This document shows, piece by piece, positions 33,192 to 41,813 of a DNA stretch of 47,910 nt. The position numbers and the translations under genes were made by a program. The notes under the pieces were generated by a model. The model saw nothing but the letters and a program-made list of their open reading frames with translations, searched no databases and was not told the origin of the DNA. This stretch comes from JAVWHX01 sp036639875. GTDB lineage: Bacteria > Bacillota_I > Bacilli_A > Erysipelotrichales > Coprobacillaceae. The DNA is taken from positions 1 through 47,910 of the forward strand of contig JAVWHX010000008.1 of NCBI GenBank assembly GCA_036639875.1, given 5' to 3'. The stretch's first letter is position 1, and the number at the start of each line of letters is the position of its first letter.

Positions 33192-34417
33192 TATTTCTTT
33201 CCAAGCAACATATGAATAAACTGTTTAGCAGTTCGCCCAGAAAATCCTCCGTTTCTAATTTCCCATTGTAAAGCTAAAGAATGTAATTCTTCTTGGTCTA
33301 ACTGAATATGGTTAGTATGTGCTAAACCATCTACAATATTCAAATAAAGCTGTTTATCAGGATGCGTATACATAATTTGTACACCAAATCTAGAAACTAA
33401 AGATAGTTTTTCTTGTTTTGCATCATTATTATTAACTTCTTGATCATGATTTCTATCATTCCAAGTCTCTTTAATAAGATGTCTTCGATTACTTGTTGCA
33501 TAAATTAAGATATTATCAGGTTTTCTCTCTAATCCACCCTCAATAACAGCTTTTAAGTATTTATACTCCACTTCAAATTCTTCGAAAGAAAGATCATCCA
33601 TAAAAATAATGAATTTATAATGACGACTTTGTAATTCGTTAATAATTTGAGGAAGATATATAAACTGATGCTTATACACTTCAACCATTCTTAATCCATC
33701 TTTATAATATTCATTTAACAATGCTTTAATACTACTAGATTTACCAGTTCCACTATCTCCATAAAGTAATACATTATTTGCTTTTTTGTTATGAATAAAA
33801 GCTTCAGTATTTGCCTTCAGACGTTCCTTTTGGCTATTATAACCAATCAGTTGTTCTAATGTGTTATCACCAATATGTTCTATTGGTAAAATTTCTTCAT
33901 TTTGATAACGGAAAGCTTTATTTAAACCATATTTTCCAACTCCATAATGGCTGTAATGATTATATAATATTTTATAAAATTCTTCTACTGAAGTGCTTAA
34001 AGAAAGTTCTTCTTGTAATGAAGTGAGTAATTCAAATATTTCTTTATTAATAATTGGCTTTAAATGTGGATAATGAGTAAATAATTCTAAGTGAGTATGG
34101 TTAAGTTGTTGAAAATCATGATGAAACAATTTAAATAAAATTCGTAAATCTTTTAAGATAACTGGTTTCATTGAATCAGAAATATTTTGTTTTCTTTCCA
34201 GTGCTAAAGTAAAAACATTCTCATGTTGAGCAAGCAAGTATGTCATCAAACTTTTAAATAAGTGATTGTGTAAATCATATTCCTCAGCCAATTGATACAT
34301 AATTGATAAAAATTCTGCTTCATCTTTATTATTTTCTTGATAACAAAATTCTAAACATTTTATAATATTTTTATCTATAGTTAGATTTCGATAGATAATT
34401 AATTGATCTAAATCCAT
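33191..34417 (-). CDS. DUF815 family AAA ATPase
   Basis: A 408-residue protein with a helical N-terminal region (about 1-190) and an AAA ATPase domain: Walker A YGDSGTGKSS, Walker B KFIIFMDDLSFE and the sensor-1 segment LIYATSNRRHL. The DUF815 family is widespread in Firmicutes and other bacteria without an established role. The coupled DUF2156-GNAT gene suggests that the ATPase remodels or controls that enzyme, but this is inference from position. Confidence 0.87.
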   Translation of the reverse strand: MDLDQLIIYRNLTIDKNIIKCLEFCYQENNKDEAEFLSIMYQLAEEYDLHNHLFKSLMTYLLAQHENVFTLALERKQNISDSMKPVILKDLRILFKLFHHDFQQLNHTHLELFTHYPHLKPIINKEIFELLTSLQEELSLSTSVEEFYKILYNHYSHYGVGKYGLNKAFRYQNEEILPIEHIGDNTLEQLIGYNSQKERLKANTEAFIHNKKANNVLLYGDSGTGKSSSIKALLNEYYKDGLRMVEVYKHQFIYLPQIINELQSRHYKFIIFMDDLSFEEFEVEYKYLKAVIEGGLERKPDNILIYATSNRRHLIKETWNDRNHDQEVNNNDAKQEKLSLVSRFGVQIMYTHPDKQLYLNIVDGLAHTNHIQLDQEELHSLALQWEIRNGGFSGRTAKQFIHMLLGKK

Positions 34418-34436
34418 AATACAATCCTTCTTTCTT

Positions 34437-34462
34437 GTAAAAAAAGACGATAAGTCGTCTTT
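34437..34462 (-). terminator. Terminator after the UPF0210 gene
   Basis: AAAAAGACGA / TCGTCTTTTT with loop TAAG. On the - strand it ends in a run of eight T. Confidence 0.8.
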
Positions 34463-35827
34463 TTAGTTTTTAAAGCTATGAATTGGAGCAGGTATTCTAC
34501 CACCACGATTAATAAATTCTTCACATGAGAAATTATTAACTGGCATTACTGGAGCATATCCAAGTAAACCACCAAATTCAACAATTTCACCAACATCTTT
34601 TCCAATAACTGGAATAATTCTTACGGCAGTTGTTTTTTGATTAATCATCCCTATTGCCATTTCATCTGCAATAATACCGGAAATAGTTGTAGCAGAAGTT
34701 TTACCAGGAATAGCAATCATATCTAATCCAACTGAACATACACATGTCATTGCTTCTAATTTTTCTAATGTAAGAGCACCAGCAATAACAGCATCAATCA
34801 TACCTTGATCTTCACTTACTGGAATAAATGCTCCAGATAATCCACCAACGTAAGAAGAAGCCATAACTCCACCTTTTTTGACTTGGTCATTTAGAATAGC
34901 AAGTGCAGCAGTTGTTCCTGGAGCCCCTACTCTTTCTAATCCCATTTCTTGTAAACAATCAGCAATACTATCACCAACTGCAGGTGTAGGTGCTAAAGAT
35001 AAATCAATAATCCCAAAAGGAATATTAAGCGCAGCCGAAGCCTCTCTTGCTACTAATTGACCAACTCTTGTAATCTTGAAGGCAGTCTTTTTCACTGTTT
35101 CACATAACTCACCAAAATCTTTTCCTTTAGCAGTCTTGATAGCGTTTCTTACAACACCAGGACCACTAACACCAACGTTAATAATACAGTCAGCTTCACT
35201 TACACCATGGAACGCTCCAGCCATAAATGGATTATCATCAGGTGCATTACACAAGATGACTAATTTCGCACATCCAATAGAATCATTTTCTTTAGTTAAT
35301 TCAGCTGTATCTTTAATAATCTCTCCAACAAGTTTAACAGCATCCATATTAATTCCAGTTTTTGTTGAACCAACATTAACAGAACTACATACAAGTGATG
35401 TTTCTTTCATTGCAGTAGGAATAGATTCAATTAATAAACGTTCAGCCTTAGTCATTCCCTTAGAAACAATTGCGCTATATCCACCAACAAAATTAACACC
35501 AATTTCATGAGCACACTTATCTAACACTTTTGCAATCTTTACAAAATCATCAGTTGATTTACATGCTGCTGCACCAATAAATCCAATTGGTGTAACAGAT
35601 ATTCTTTTGTTAACAATAGGAATACCATATTTTCTTTCAATGGCTTCCCCTGTTTTTACTAAATCTTTTGCAATGGTAGTAATTTTGTTATAAATATTTT
35701 GACAAACAGCATCAATGTTAGAGTCAATACAATCTAGTAAACTAATACCAATAGTAATTGTACGAACATCTAAATTTTCTTGTTCAATCATTTTATTCGT
35801 TTCGGCAACCTCAAATAAATTAATCAT
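34463..35827 (-). CDS. UPF0210 (PFL-like, DUF711) family protein
   Basis: A 454-residue protein with glycine-rich conserved segments (RITVTPIGFIGAA-like ISVTPIGFIGAA, VGGYSAIVSKGM, NVGVSGPGVV, APTPAVGDSIADC, YVGGLSGAFIPVSEDQGM). UPF0210 proteins resemble glycyl-radical enzymes in part of their structure, but no activity is established. It is the second gene of the conserved UPF0237-UPF0210 pair, 11 bases after the ACT-domain gene, which implies a shared function, possibly ligand sensing by the ACT partner. Confidence 0.92.
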   Translation of the reverse strand: MINLFEVAETNKMIEQENLDVRTITIGISLLDCIDSNIDAVCQNIYNKITTIAKDLVKTGEAIERKYGIPIVNKRISVTPIGFIGAAACKSTDDFVKIAKVLDKCAHEIGVNFVGGYSAIVSKGMTKAERLLIESIPTAMKETSLVCSSVNVGSTKTGINMDAVKLVGEIIKDTAELTKENDSIGCAKLVILCNAPDDNPFMAGAFHGVSEADCIINVGVSGPGVVRNAIKTAKGKDFGELCETVKKTAFKITRVGQLVAREASAALNIPFGIIDLSLAPTPAVGDSIADCLQEMGLERVGAPGTTAALAILNDQVKKGGVMASSYVGGLSGAFIPVSEDQGMIDAVIAGALTLEKLEAMTCVCSVGLDMIAIPGKTSATTISGIIADEMAIGMINQKTTAVRIIPVIGKDVGEIVEFGGLLGYAPVMPVNNFSCEEFINRGGRIPAPIHSFKN

Positions 35828-35838
35828 CTTACCCCTCC

Positions 35839-36111
35839 TTAAATTCTATGCATTTTATTAAAAATATCTTCGTGTTGTAATTTGATGTTAACACCAATTT
35901 CTTCTCCAAGATTTTCTAATTGTTCTGCAATTGATGCAAATTCCCCATTTGCATCTGATGTATCAACAACCATCATCATATTAAAATATCCTTGTATAAT
36001 TGTTTGAGATATATCCAGAATATTAATATGTGCATCAGCAAGATAAGAACATACTTTTGCGATAATTCCAACTTGATCTTTTCCAACAACAGTAATAATA
36101 GCTTTTTTCAT
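35839..36111 (-). CDS. UPF0237 ACT-domain protein
   Basis: A 90-residue single ACT domain (MKKAIITVVGKDQVGIIAKV, then NILDISQTIIQGYFNMMMV), a small-ligand-binding fold often specific for amino acids. I start at the ATG ending at 36111, preceded on this strand by AAAAGGAG; upstream in-frame starts lack a ribosome site. It pairs with UPF0210, an arrangement kept across many Firmicutes. An extended -10 promoter lies just upstream. Confidence 0.92.
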   Translation of the reverse strand: MKKAIITVVGKDQVGIIAKVCSYLADAHINILDISQTIIQGYFNMMMVVDTSDANGEFASIAEQLENLGEEIGVNIKLQHEDIFNKMHRI

Positions 36112-36139
36112 TTTCAGACTCCTTTTAATATTTTTTATC

Positions 36140-36148
36140 ATTATAACA
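36140..36148 (-). promoter_or_regulatory. Extended -10 promoter of the UPF0237-UPF0210 operon
   Basis: On the - strand: TG-T-TATAAT. No clear -35. Confidence 0.45.
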
Positions 36149-36168
36149 AACTACTTTACAAAAAGAAA

Positions 36169-36196
36169 GAAAAAAAGGAGATACAAATCTCCTTTT
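36169..36196 (-). terminator. Terminator after the PTS IIB gene
   Basis: AAAAGGAGAT / ATCTCCTTTT with loop ACAA. Read on the - strand it ends in a run of T. Confidence 0.8.
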
Positions 36197-36210
36197 CGTA
36201 GTTAACCAGA

Positions 36211-36525
36211 TTAACCAATCATTGACATAGCTTTGTCAAATACAGCTTTCCCGTTCATAGTTCCGTAATCTCTCATATCGATAACGTCTACAGGGATAGG
36301 TCCATTAGTTCTACCGGCAGCTAATTTTTCAATAGCACCTTTTTGGAATCTTACTTGTGGGCCAAGTAAAATAACATCTACTTCCTCTAACACTCTAGGT
36401 GCATCAGAGAAAGGTAATGCAAAAATTTTGCATTCAACTCCAGCGTCTTTTGCTGCAGCTTCCATTTTAGTTACTAATAAACTTGTTGACATACCTGCAG
36501 AACATACTAATAATATAGTTTTCAT
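36211..36525 (-). CDS. PTS system lactose/cellobiose-type IIB component
   Basis: A 104-residue IIB domain with the phosphocysteine loop LLVCSAGMSTSLLV (Cys about residue 8) and ILLGPQVRF, as in CelA/ChbB. It would pass phosphate from a IIA protein to a sugar taken up by a IIC permease. No IIA, IIC or glycosidase gene is adjacent, and it is bounded by its own terminator, so it is an orphan. The start is the second of two close ATGs, eight bases from AAAAGGAG. Confidence 0.92.
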   Translation of the reverse strand: MKTILLVCSAGMSTSLLVTKMEAAAKDAGVECKIFALPFSDAPRVLEEVDVILLGPQVRFQKGAIEKLAAGRTNGPIPVDVIDMRDYGTMNGKAVFDKAMSMIG

Positions 36526-36667
36526 ATTCATTACTCCTTTTCTAGTTATTTCACTGTTATTATTTTACCAATTTTTGCGTCAATTGTAAACACTTACCTG
36601 ACAATTTTTTTCTATTTTAGAAAATTATTCCATTTTTAGATATTAAAATAGAATTTTATGAGTATTA

Positions 36668-36676
36668 TGTTAAAAT
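36668..36676 (+). promoter_or_regulatory. Extended -10 element upstream of yfcE
   Basis: TG-T-TAAAAT, 23 bases before ATG 36700. The AT-rich 36532-36667 stretch also holds the divergent PTS gene's promoter region (TTGACG-like on the - strand at 36575-36580) and AATTGT / ACAATT arms of unknown meaning. Confidence 0.35.
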
Positions 36677-36699
36677 GGAAATAGAAAAGAGATGATTTT

Positions 36700-37233
36700 A
36701 TGAAAATATTAGTCATAAGTGATAGTCATTTGTATGAAGATTATTTACCAAGAGTTATAAAAAAGTATAAGAATAAGGTGGATTATATTATTCATTGTGG
36801 TGATTCCTCTTTATCAAATAATGATTCACTTCTCAAACAAATGGATATAGTTGTCCTAGGTAATCATGATATTATTGATTTGCCTAAGTATAAAATCATC
36901 AATAATTTTCTTATTACTCATGGACACTTTTTTAATGTTTATCATGGTTATGAACAATTAATTCAAATATGTAAAGATAATCATTGTACAGTTTGCTTAC
37001 ATGGTCATACCCATGTCCCTACTCATCAAGTACATGATGGAATTCATTTTATTAATCCAGGAAGTTTAATGATGAATCGTGGAAGCTATGGATATGGGAC
37101 TTATGCTTTACTAGAATATCACGATCAAGCAATAAACGTTTCATTCTTTCATCATATAACTGATGAATTGTGTTCTGAGATAATTTTAAATGAAGGACTA
37201 GAATTATTAGAAGAGTTTAAAAAATTAGTGTAA
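36700..37233 (+). CDS. YfcE/MJ0936-type phosphodiesterase
   Basis: A 177-residue calcineurin-like metallophosphoesterase. Motifs are ISDSHLYED, HCGDSS, LGNHD, ITHGHFFNV and LHGHTHVP, which supply the two-metal centre. It ends with INPGSLMMNRG, typical of the YfcE/YsnB group. These act on phosphodiesters in vitro; physiological substrates are unclear. It is a single-gene unit transcribed away from the PTS IIB gene. Confidence 0.9.
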   Translation: MKILVISDSHLYEDYLPRVIKKYKNKVDYIIHCGDSSLSNNDSLLKQMDIVVLGNHDIIDLPKYKIINNFLITHGHFFNVYHGYEQLIQICKDNHCTVCLHGHTHVPTHQVHDGIHFINPGSLMMNRGSYGYGTYALLEYHDQAINVSFFHHITDELCSEIILNEGLELLEEFKKLV

Positions 37234-37234
37234 G

Positions 37235-37260
37235 AAAAAAAGCCAATTGGCTTTTTATTT
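37235..37260. terminator. Bidirectional terminator between yfcE and the XRE gene
   Basis: AAAAAGCC / GGCTTTTT around AATT, with A run and T run on the two sides. The XRE gene stop overlaps it. Confidence 0.8.
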
Positions 37261-37599
37261 TTCATTGCTTTTGTTCTTTTCTTCAATTCTTTTTCGTTTA
37301 TACTCAATTATGAACATAACTTCTTTTAGATCATCATCAGGTAATTCCGTTAATAAGCGAGCTATATTCGCAATATTGTAATAATCATATTTTTTACCAC
37401 TCATAATCTCTTCTACACTTCGTCCATATAAATGAGATAAGACTTTCAGTTCTCCTACAGTTACGTCACGTTTCCCATTTTCAATGTCAGAAATAGCAGA
37501 GTGAGGAACATTAAGGTGAGCAGCAACATCTTTTTGTGTTAGATGTTTGAAATTGCGGTATGCTTTTAATCTTTGAGCCAAATCCATATCTATAGCCAT
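37255..37599 (-). CDS. XRE-family transcriptional regulator
   Basis: A 114-residue protein with an N-terminal helix-turn-helix (about 8-65: RLKAYRNFKHLTQKDVAAHL, VPHSAISDIENGKRDV) and a helical C-terminal part (LLTELPDDDLKEVMFIIEYK) probably used for dimerisation. It is preceded by GGAGGTGG and a near-consensus promoter. The palindrome TGATATCA overlapping the -35 may be its own operator. Targets are unknown, and no toxin or phage gene is adjacent. Confidence 0.88.
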   Translation of the reverse strand: MAIDMDLAQRLKAYRNFKHLTQKDVAAHLNVPHSAISDIENGKRDVTVGELKVLSHLYGRSVEEIMSGKKYDYYNIANIARLLTELPDDDLKEVMFIIEYKRKRIEEKNKSNEK

Positions 37600-37621
37600 A
37601 TTGCCACCTCCATTTATCTGT

Positions 37622-37650
37622 ATTATAACACCTTTTTATACTGATATCAA
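37622..37650 (-). promoter_or_regulatory. Promoter of the XRE regulator with possible operator
   Basis: On the - strand TTGATA (37650-37645), 17-base spacer, TATAAT (37627-37622), extended -10 TG. TGATATCA (37642-37649) is a perfect 8-bp palindrome over the -35, a candidate autoregulatory site. Confidence 0.7.
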
Positions 37651-37715
37651 TTTAGAATTATGAAAAAGTTAATTTATGAAAGACAGAAATATAGAGTTTC
37701 TGACACAAAACAACA

Positions 37716-40034
37716 TTATTCTTTAAAATAACCTATAGTTGTTTTGATATGTGATGATTTTAATTGATGAGTATTGTTAAAAATATCCTCTAGAACAAAT
37801 TCAACATCACTTTTAGCTTCATTAGTAAAATGAATAAAATATCCACCAATCTTAATATCTTTATAGTTAGGAATATACAAAGAACGACAATTCAATAAGT
37901 GCATACGACACTGTTCATCCATCACCAAATCGAAATTCTCATTTTTACGATCACAAAGTGAATATGAAGATTTTTTACATAATTGACAGTTCTTTTTTTG
38001 TGATCCAAAGTAATACTGAGAAATCGGACAGTAATCACTTATCATGTTTTCAGTTTTTCCATAAATTTGTAAAATTATTGATTGAAAATCACATTCTAAA
38101 TTCTTTATTTGTTTTGAACTCATTTCTAATGAAAGAATCTTGTTCTCTTTAAAGTACTGACATGAATAGGAATTATAAATATTTAAACCAGTTCCTAAAA
38201 TTATTTCCTTATCTTGACATAGATTATAGAATCCAAAATCATTAACAACTACCCTATTTACAATTTTATATATCTGGCTATTGATGATATCGTGTATATC
38301 TTGATCTTTTACAATCCTTGGTAAGAATAATGCAAATTCTTTTTTGTGTTTTTGGCATAATTCAAATGCAGATAAAGCATCTTCTTGAAAAGGATAATAA
38401 ATATAGCGTGTTGGATATTGAATAGCAACTTCTAACTGCTCAAGATTATTAACCAAAATATCATAACTATAATCTGATGCCATTATTTTCTTCTCTAGAG
38501 TTATATCGTTTTTATAAGAATTATGAATTTTACTATTTTTTATTTGATTATTTAACATTTCAATGCATTCTCTTCTCATTTCATTGATGTCTTTAATAGG
38601 TATAGTTATATTTTCATCAATGCTAACGTTTATATCATGAGACACAAATTGACTTTGACCAAGTTTAGATAACTGTCCTATAATTCTCTCTTGAGAGATT
38701 GAAGTTTGATTTGCTTCTTGAATAATAGACTGAGATTGACAACTTACTTTGTGATTTTTATAAACAAGTGATAGTTCGGCTTTTTTTCCAATGTATCCAT
38801 GAAACTGCATAGATATATCACTTTTTTTGTATTCCTTATCGAAAGATTTCTTAAGTTTATAAATAATCTCACTATTTACTGTCTTTCTAACATTACCTTT
38901 ATAAACAGGATAGTCAAATTCGATTTCTATAATATCATGAGCTTGAGCATTTGCAACAAGTCGATCTTTTAGATAAATTTTATTAACTGGTCTTCCTTTA
39001 TCAATACTTTCAAAAACAATACTATCATTTTGTGATAATGAACCACTCAACTCTATAGCCACACGTTTTTTATCTTTTGAATAATATTTAACACTCCCTA
39101 TAACAATTCCTTTATTACCTGAATAATCACCACTCATTATATCATTATCATGAAATAAAAATCCTTCAGTATAATCTCTATTGAACATTGATTTCATATC
39201 ATAGATATCTTCATCTAGATTGGCATTTTTATGAAGAAGATAATTATCTATTGCTTTTCTATATGCTTTGATAACACTTGCTACATATTCAGGTTTTTTC
39301 ATACGACCTTCAACTTTAAATGAAGTTACACCAGCATCAATAAGTTCACCAATATGATGAATTGTCATCAAATCTTTAGGTGATAATAAAAAAGGATATT
39401 TATCTTCTAGGAGTTGACCATCTTTTATTAACTTATATTGCAAGCGACATGGTTGGGCACATTCGCCCCTATTCCCGCTTCTTTTACCAATAAAACTACT
39501 CATTAAACATTGTCCAGAATAACAAATGCATAACGCACCATGAACAAATACTTCAATTTCAAGTTGAGTTGATTGACATATTGCTTTTATCTCTTCAATT
39601 GTGTTTTCTCGCGCTAAAACAATACGATTAGCACCCATTTTTGAAAAGTATTCAACAGCTTGAGTATTCATAATAGAACTTTGTGTACTCATATGTGTTT
39701 CAAAATCAGGATATCTTGTTTTAACAATATGAAAAAGACCTATATCTTGAATAATCAATGCATCAATTTGAATGTCATATAAGTAATCTATATACTCGAT
39801 CAAATCATCCATTTCATTATCTTTATATAAAGTATTAACAGTAACATATATTTTAACATCTCTTAAATGAGCATATTCAACTGCCCATTTTAATTCTTCA
39901 CTATCAAAGTTTTTAGCAAAAGCTCTAGCATTAAATAAAGTTCCCCCTAAATAAATTGCATTTGCTCCATTTTGAACAGCAGCAATAAGAGATTCTTTAT
40001 CACCAGCAGGTGCTAATAATTCTATATTTTTCAT
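37716..40034 (-). CDS. U32 family peptidase / RlhA-like rRNA hydroxylation protein
   Basis: A 772-residue protein. The N-terminal U32 domain (about 1-330) starts MKNIELLAPAGDKESLIAAV and contains the Cys cluster CICYSGQCLMS and NRGECAQPCRLQYK, plus the TSFKVEGRMKKPEYVA signature. A DUF3656-like middle part follows, then a second Cys-rich region (KKNCQLCKKSSYSLC). RlhA relatives hydroxylate 23S rRNA cytidine; others are called collagenases. The start is the ATG ending at 40034, behind GGAGGTGA. It follows mtnN in the same direction. Confidence 0.88.
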   Translation of the reverse strand: MKNIELLAPAGDKESLIAAVQNGANAIYLGGTLFNARAFAKNFDSEELKWAVEYAHLRDVKIYVTVNTLYKDNEMDDLIEYIDYLYDIQIDALIIQDIGLFHIVKTRYPDFETHMSTQSSIMNTQAVEYFSKMGANRIVLARENTIEEIKAICQSTQLEIEVFVHGALCICYSGQCLMSSFIGKRSGNRGECAQPCRLQYKLIKDGQLLEDKYPFLLSPKDLMTIHHIGELIDAGVTSFKVEGRMKKPEYVASVIKAYRKAIDNYLLHKNANLDEDIYDMKSMFNRDYTEGFLFHDNDIMSGDYSGNKGIVIGSVKYYSKDKKRVAIELSGSLSQNDSIVFESIDKGRPVNKIYLKDRLVANAQAHDIIEIEFDYPVYKGNVRKTVNSEIIYKLKKSFDKEYKKSDISMQFHGYIGKKAELSLVYKNHKVSCQSQSIIQEANQTSISQERIIGQLSKLGQSQFVSHDINVSIDENITIPIKDINEMRRECIEMLNNQIKNSKIHNSYKNDITLEKKIMASDYSYDILVNNLEQLEVAIQYPTRYIYYPFQEDALSAFELCQKHKKEFALFLPRIVKDQDIHDIINSQIYKIVNRVVVNDFGFYNLCQDKEIILGTGLNIYNSYSCQYFKENKILSLEMSSKQIKNLECDFQSIILQIYGKTENMISDYCPISQYYFGSQKKNCQLCKKSSYSLCDRKNENFDLVMDEQCRMHLLNCRSLYIPNYKDIKIGGYFIHFTNEAKSDVEFVLEDIFNNTHQLKSSHIKTTIGYFKE

Positions 40035-40066
40035 GATTTCACCTCCATAAAGAGAATTCATTCATA

Positions 40067-40756
40067 CTATAACATTAATATAAGTTCATAACACATTTTT
40101 GCGGAAACCTTACTTGCTTTTTTTAGGTATTCATCAAACTGCATTTTGCTCTTACCTTTTTCGTAAACATCACTTAATGAACGTGTTATAATAAATTTTT
40201 TATTAAACACATAACAAACTTGGGCAATTGCAGCGGCTTCCATTTCAACACAAATAGCTTCAGGAAAGTCTTTTTTAATCTTTTGAATTTGTTGTTCACT
40301 CGCAATGAATTGGTCTCCAGAAGTCATTAATCCTGAATGAAATGACATTTTCATTTTATTCAGTACTTTACAAACACATTCACAGAGATATGGATCAGCT
40401 TCAAAATGAACAGGTAATCCAGGAAGTTCTCCAAGTTGTCTTCCAAAAGCCGTGATATCAACATCGTGATGAACAACAGCTGTTGAAATCACAACATCAC
40501 CAACACTTTGGTTATCATACAAACCTCCAGCTGAACCAATGTTAATAACATAATCTATTTCATAATGCGTAAATAAAAGAGTTGTAGCAACAGCAGCATT
40601 CACTTTTCCAATGCCACCATGCAACAATACAACCCCTTTGCCATCAATCAAACCTTCAAAGAAAGTATAATCTTGATGTTTTGATACATTATTTATTTTT
40701 ATATACTTTTTAATTTGAGCGATTTCTTCGTCTTCTGCTCCAATAATTCCAATCAT
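40067..40756 (-). CDS. mtnN: 5'-methylthioadenosine/S-adenosylhomocysteine nucleosidase
   Basis: A 229-residue nucleosidase that cleaves MTA and SAH, clearing products of SAM reactions. Motifs are GIIGAEDEEIAQ (Glu near the N-terminus), INIGSAGG, VEMEAAAIAQVCY and the catalytic Asp in ITRSLSDVYEKGKS. Length is typical. It overlaps yqeM by four bases, so it is a member of the yqeH operon, near two SAM-using genes. Confidence 0.95.
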   Translation of the reverse strand: MIGIIGAEDEEIAQIKKYIKINNVSKHQDYTFFEGLIDGKGVVLLHGGIGKVNAAVATTLLFTHYEIDYVINIGSAGGLYDNQSVGDVVISTAVVHHDVDITAFGRQLGELPGLPVHFEADPYLCECVCKVLNKMKMSFHSGLMTSGDQFIASEQQIQKIKKDFPEAICVEMEAAAIAQVCYVFNKKFIITRSLSDVYEKGKSKMQFDEYLKKASKVSAKMCYELILML

Positions 40757-41469
40757 AATGAATCCTTTCTACAAACAAAAATAACTCTTTCACAATTATC
40801 ATGATATTCTTTAAAATCACCAAAATATTCAATATTTATAAAACCAACTTCTCTTAATAAGTCTATATATTCATTAATTGAATAAGTCTTTTGATAATGA
40901 TCCTCTTCAACTTTTTCGTGTTCTATTTTATCTTCAATATAAACATGATGATGGATATATCCAGATTCAATAAGTTCAACATTCCAATCAAATGCAAATT
41001 CCTCATCAACTTCATTTTCACTATAGTTATTTAAAATAGTGTCAGTTTTATATAAACTATGAACATCGAAAATAAAATTCCCATTTTCCTTTAATGATGA
41101 AAAAACATTTGAAAAAGTTTGTTTGATAAGCTTCTTATCAATAAGGTAATTAAGAGAATCGCATAAACATAATATCAAATCAACTTGAACACTTGTTGAA
41201 AAATCACTCATATCCACTCTTTGTAGTAATATGTTAACATTTTCAATCATTATTTTTTGTTTTGTAACTTCAAGCATATCCATTGATAAATCAGTTGCCA
41301 TAACTGATTTATTATCTTTTGCTAGTCTGATTGCAATTTCACCAGTTCCACAACCTAATTCTAAGACATTATCAAATTGACAATGTCTTTTTATAAAGTC
41401 ATAATAATCCTCATAAAATTGAGGATCCATTAAACTATCATAGTAATAGGCGAAAGTTTCATAACTCAT
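40753..41469 (-). CDS. yqeM: SAM-dependent methyltransferase YqeM
   Basis: A 238-residue class I methyltransferase with motif I VLELGCGTGEIAI, motif II MATDLSMDMLE and the DLILCLCDSLNYL region. In Bacillus yqeM follows rsfS in the same operon; its substrate is unknown. It overlaps rsfS and mtnN by four bases each, arguing for tight coupling. Confidence 0.92.
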   Translation of the reverse strand: MSYETFAYYYDSLMDPQFYEDYYDFIKRHCQFDNVLELGCGTGEIAIRLAKDNKSVMATDLSMDMLEVTKQKIMIENVNILLQRVDMSDFSTSVQVDLILCLCDSLNYLIDKKLIKQTFSNVFSSLKENGNFIFDVHSLYKTDTILNNYSENEVDEEFAFDWNVELIESGYIHHHVYIEDKIEHEKVEEDHYQKTYSINEYIDLLREVGFINIEYFGDFKEYHDNCERVIFVCRKDSL

Positions 41470-41813
41470 TTCGCAAGCATTCCTTCAATATCAATGTGAG
41501 GCATATCTCCCCATAATTTTTCTAAATTATAACTATCTCTTTCGCTGTCTTCAAAAATATGACATACGATATCTCCAAGGTCAATTAAAAGCCATTTAGA
41601 TCCTCTTAATCCCTCAACACCTTTAATTTCATATTCATTTTTAGCACATTCATCTTTAATATTTTGCATAATTGATTGCATTAATCTTTCATTACTAGCA
41701 GTACATAGCACAAAAGTATCAAATATTGGGCTTGCATCACGCATATCAATAGCGACTATCCCAGTTCCTAATTTATCGTCAATTGCTTTTACTATACATT
41801 CTAATTTTGTCAT
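41466..41813 (-). CDS. rsfS: Ribosomal silencing factor RsfS
   Basis: A 115-residue protein that binds ribosomal protein L14 and blocks subunit joining under low nutrients. Typical sequence elements are FVLCTASNERLMQSI, KGVEGLRGSKWLLIDLGDIV and HIFEDSERDSYNLEKLWGD. It overlaps the upstream nadD-yqeK gene by one base and yqeM by four. Confidence 0.96.
   Translation of the reverse strand: MTKLECIVKAIDDKLGTGIVAIDMRDASPIFDTFVLCTASNERLMQSIMQNIKDECAKNEYEIKGVEGLRGSKWLLIDLGDIVCHIFEDSERDSYNLEKLWGDMPHIDIEGMLAK

Noticed and set aside
35076..35510. 144-codon open frame on the + strand
   Set aside because: Lies wholly antisense to the UPF0210 gene, with no ribosome site and no family features; a shadow of a well-supported gene.
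36579..36607. cre-like TGTAAACACTTACC and AATTGT / ACAATT arms upstream of the PTS IIB gene
   Set aside because: At least two mismatches at key cre positions; the short arms are expected by chance in AT-rich DNA.
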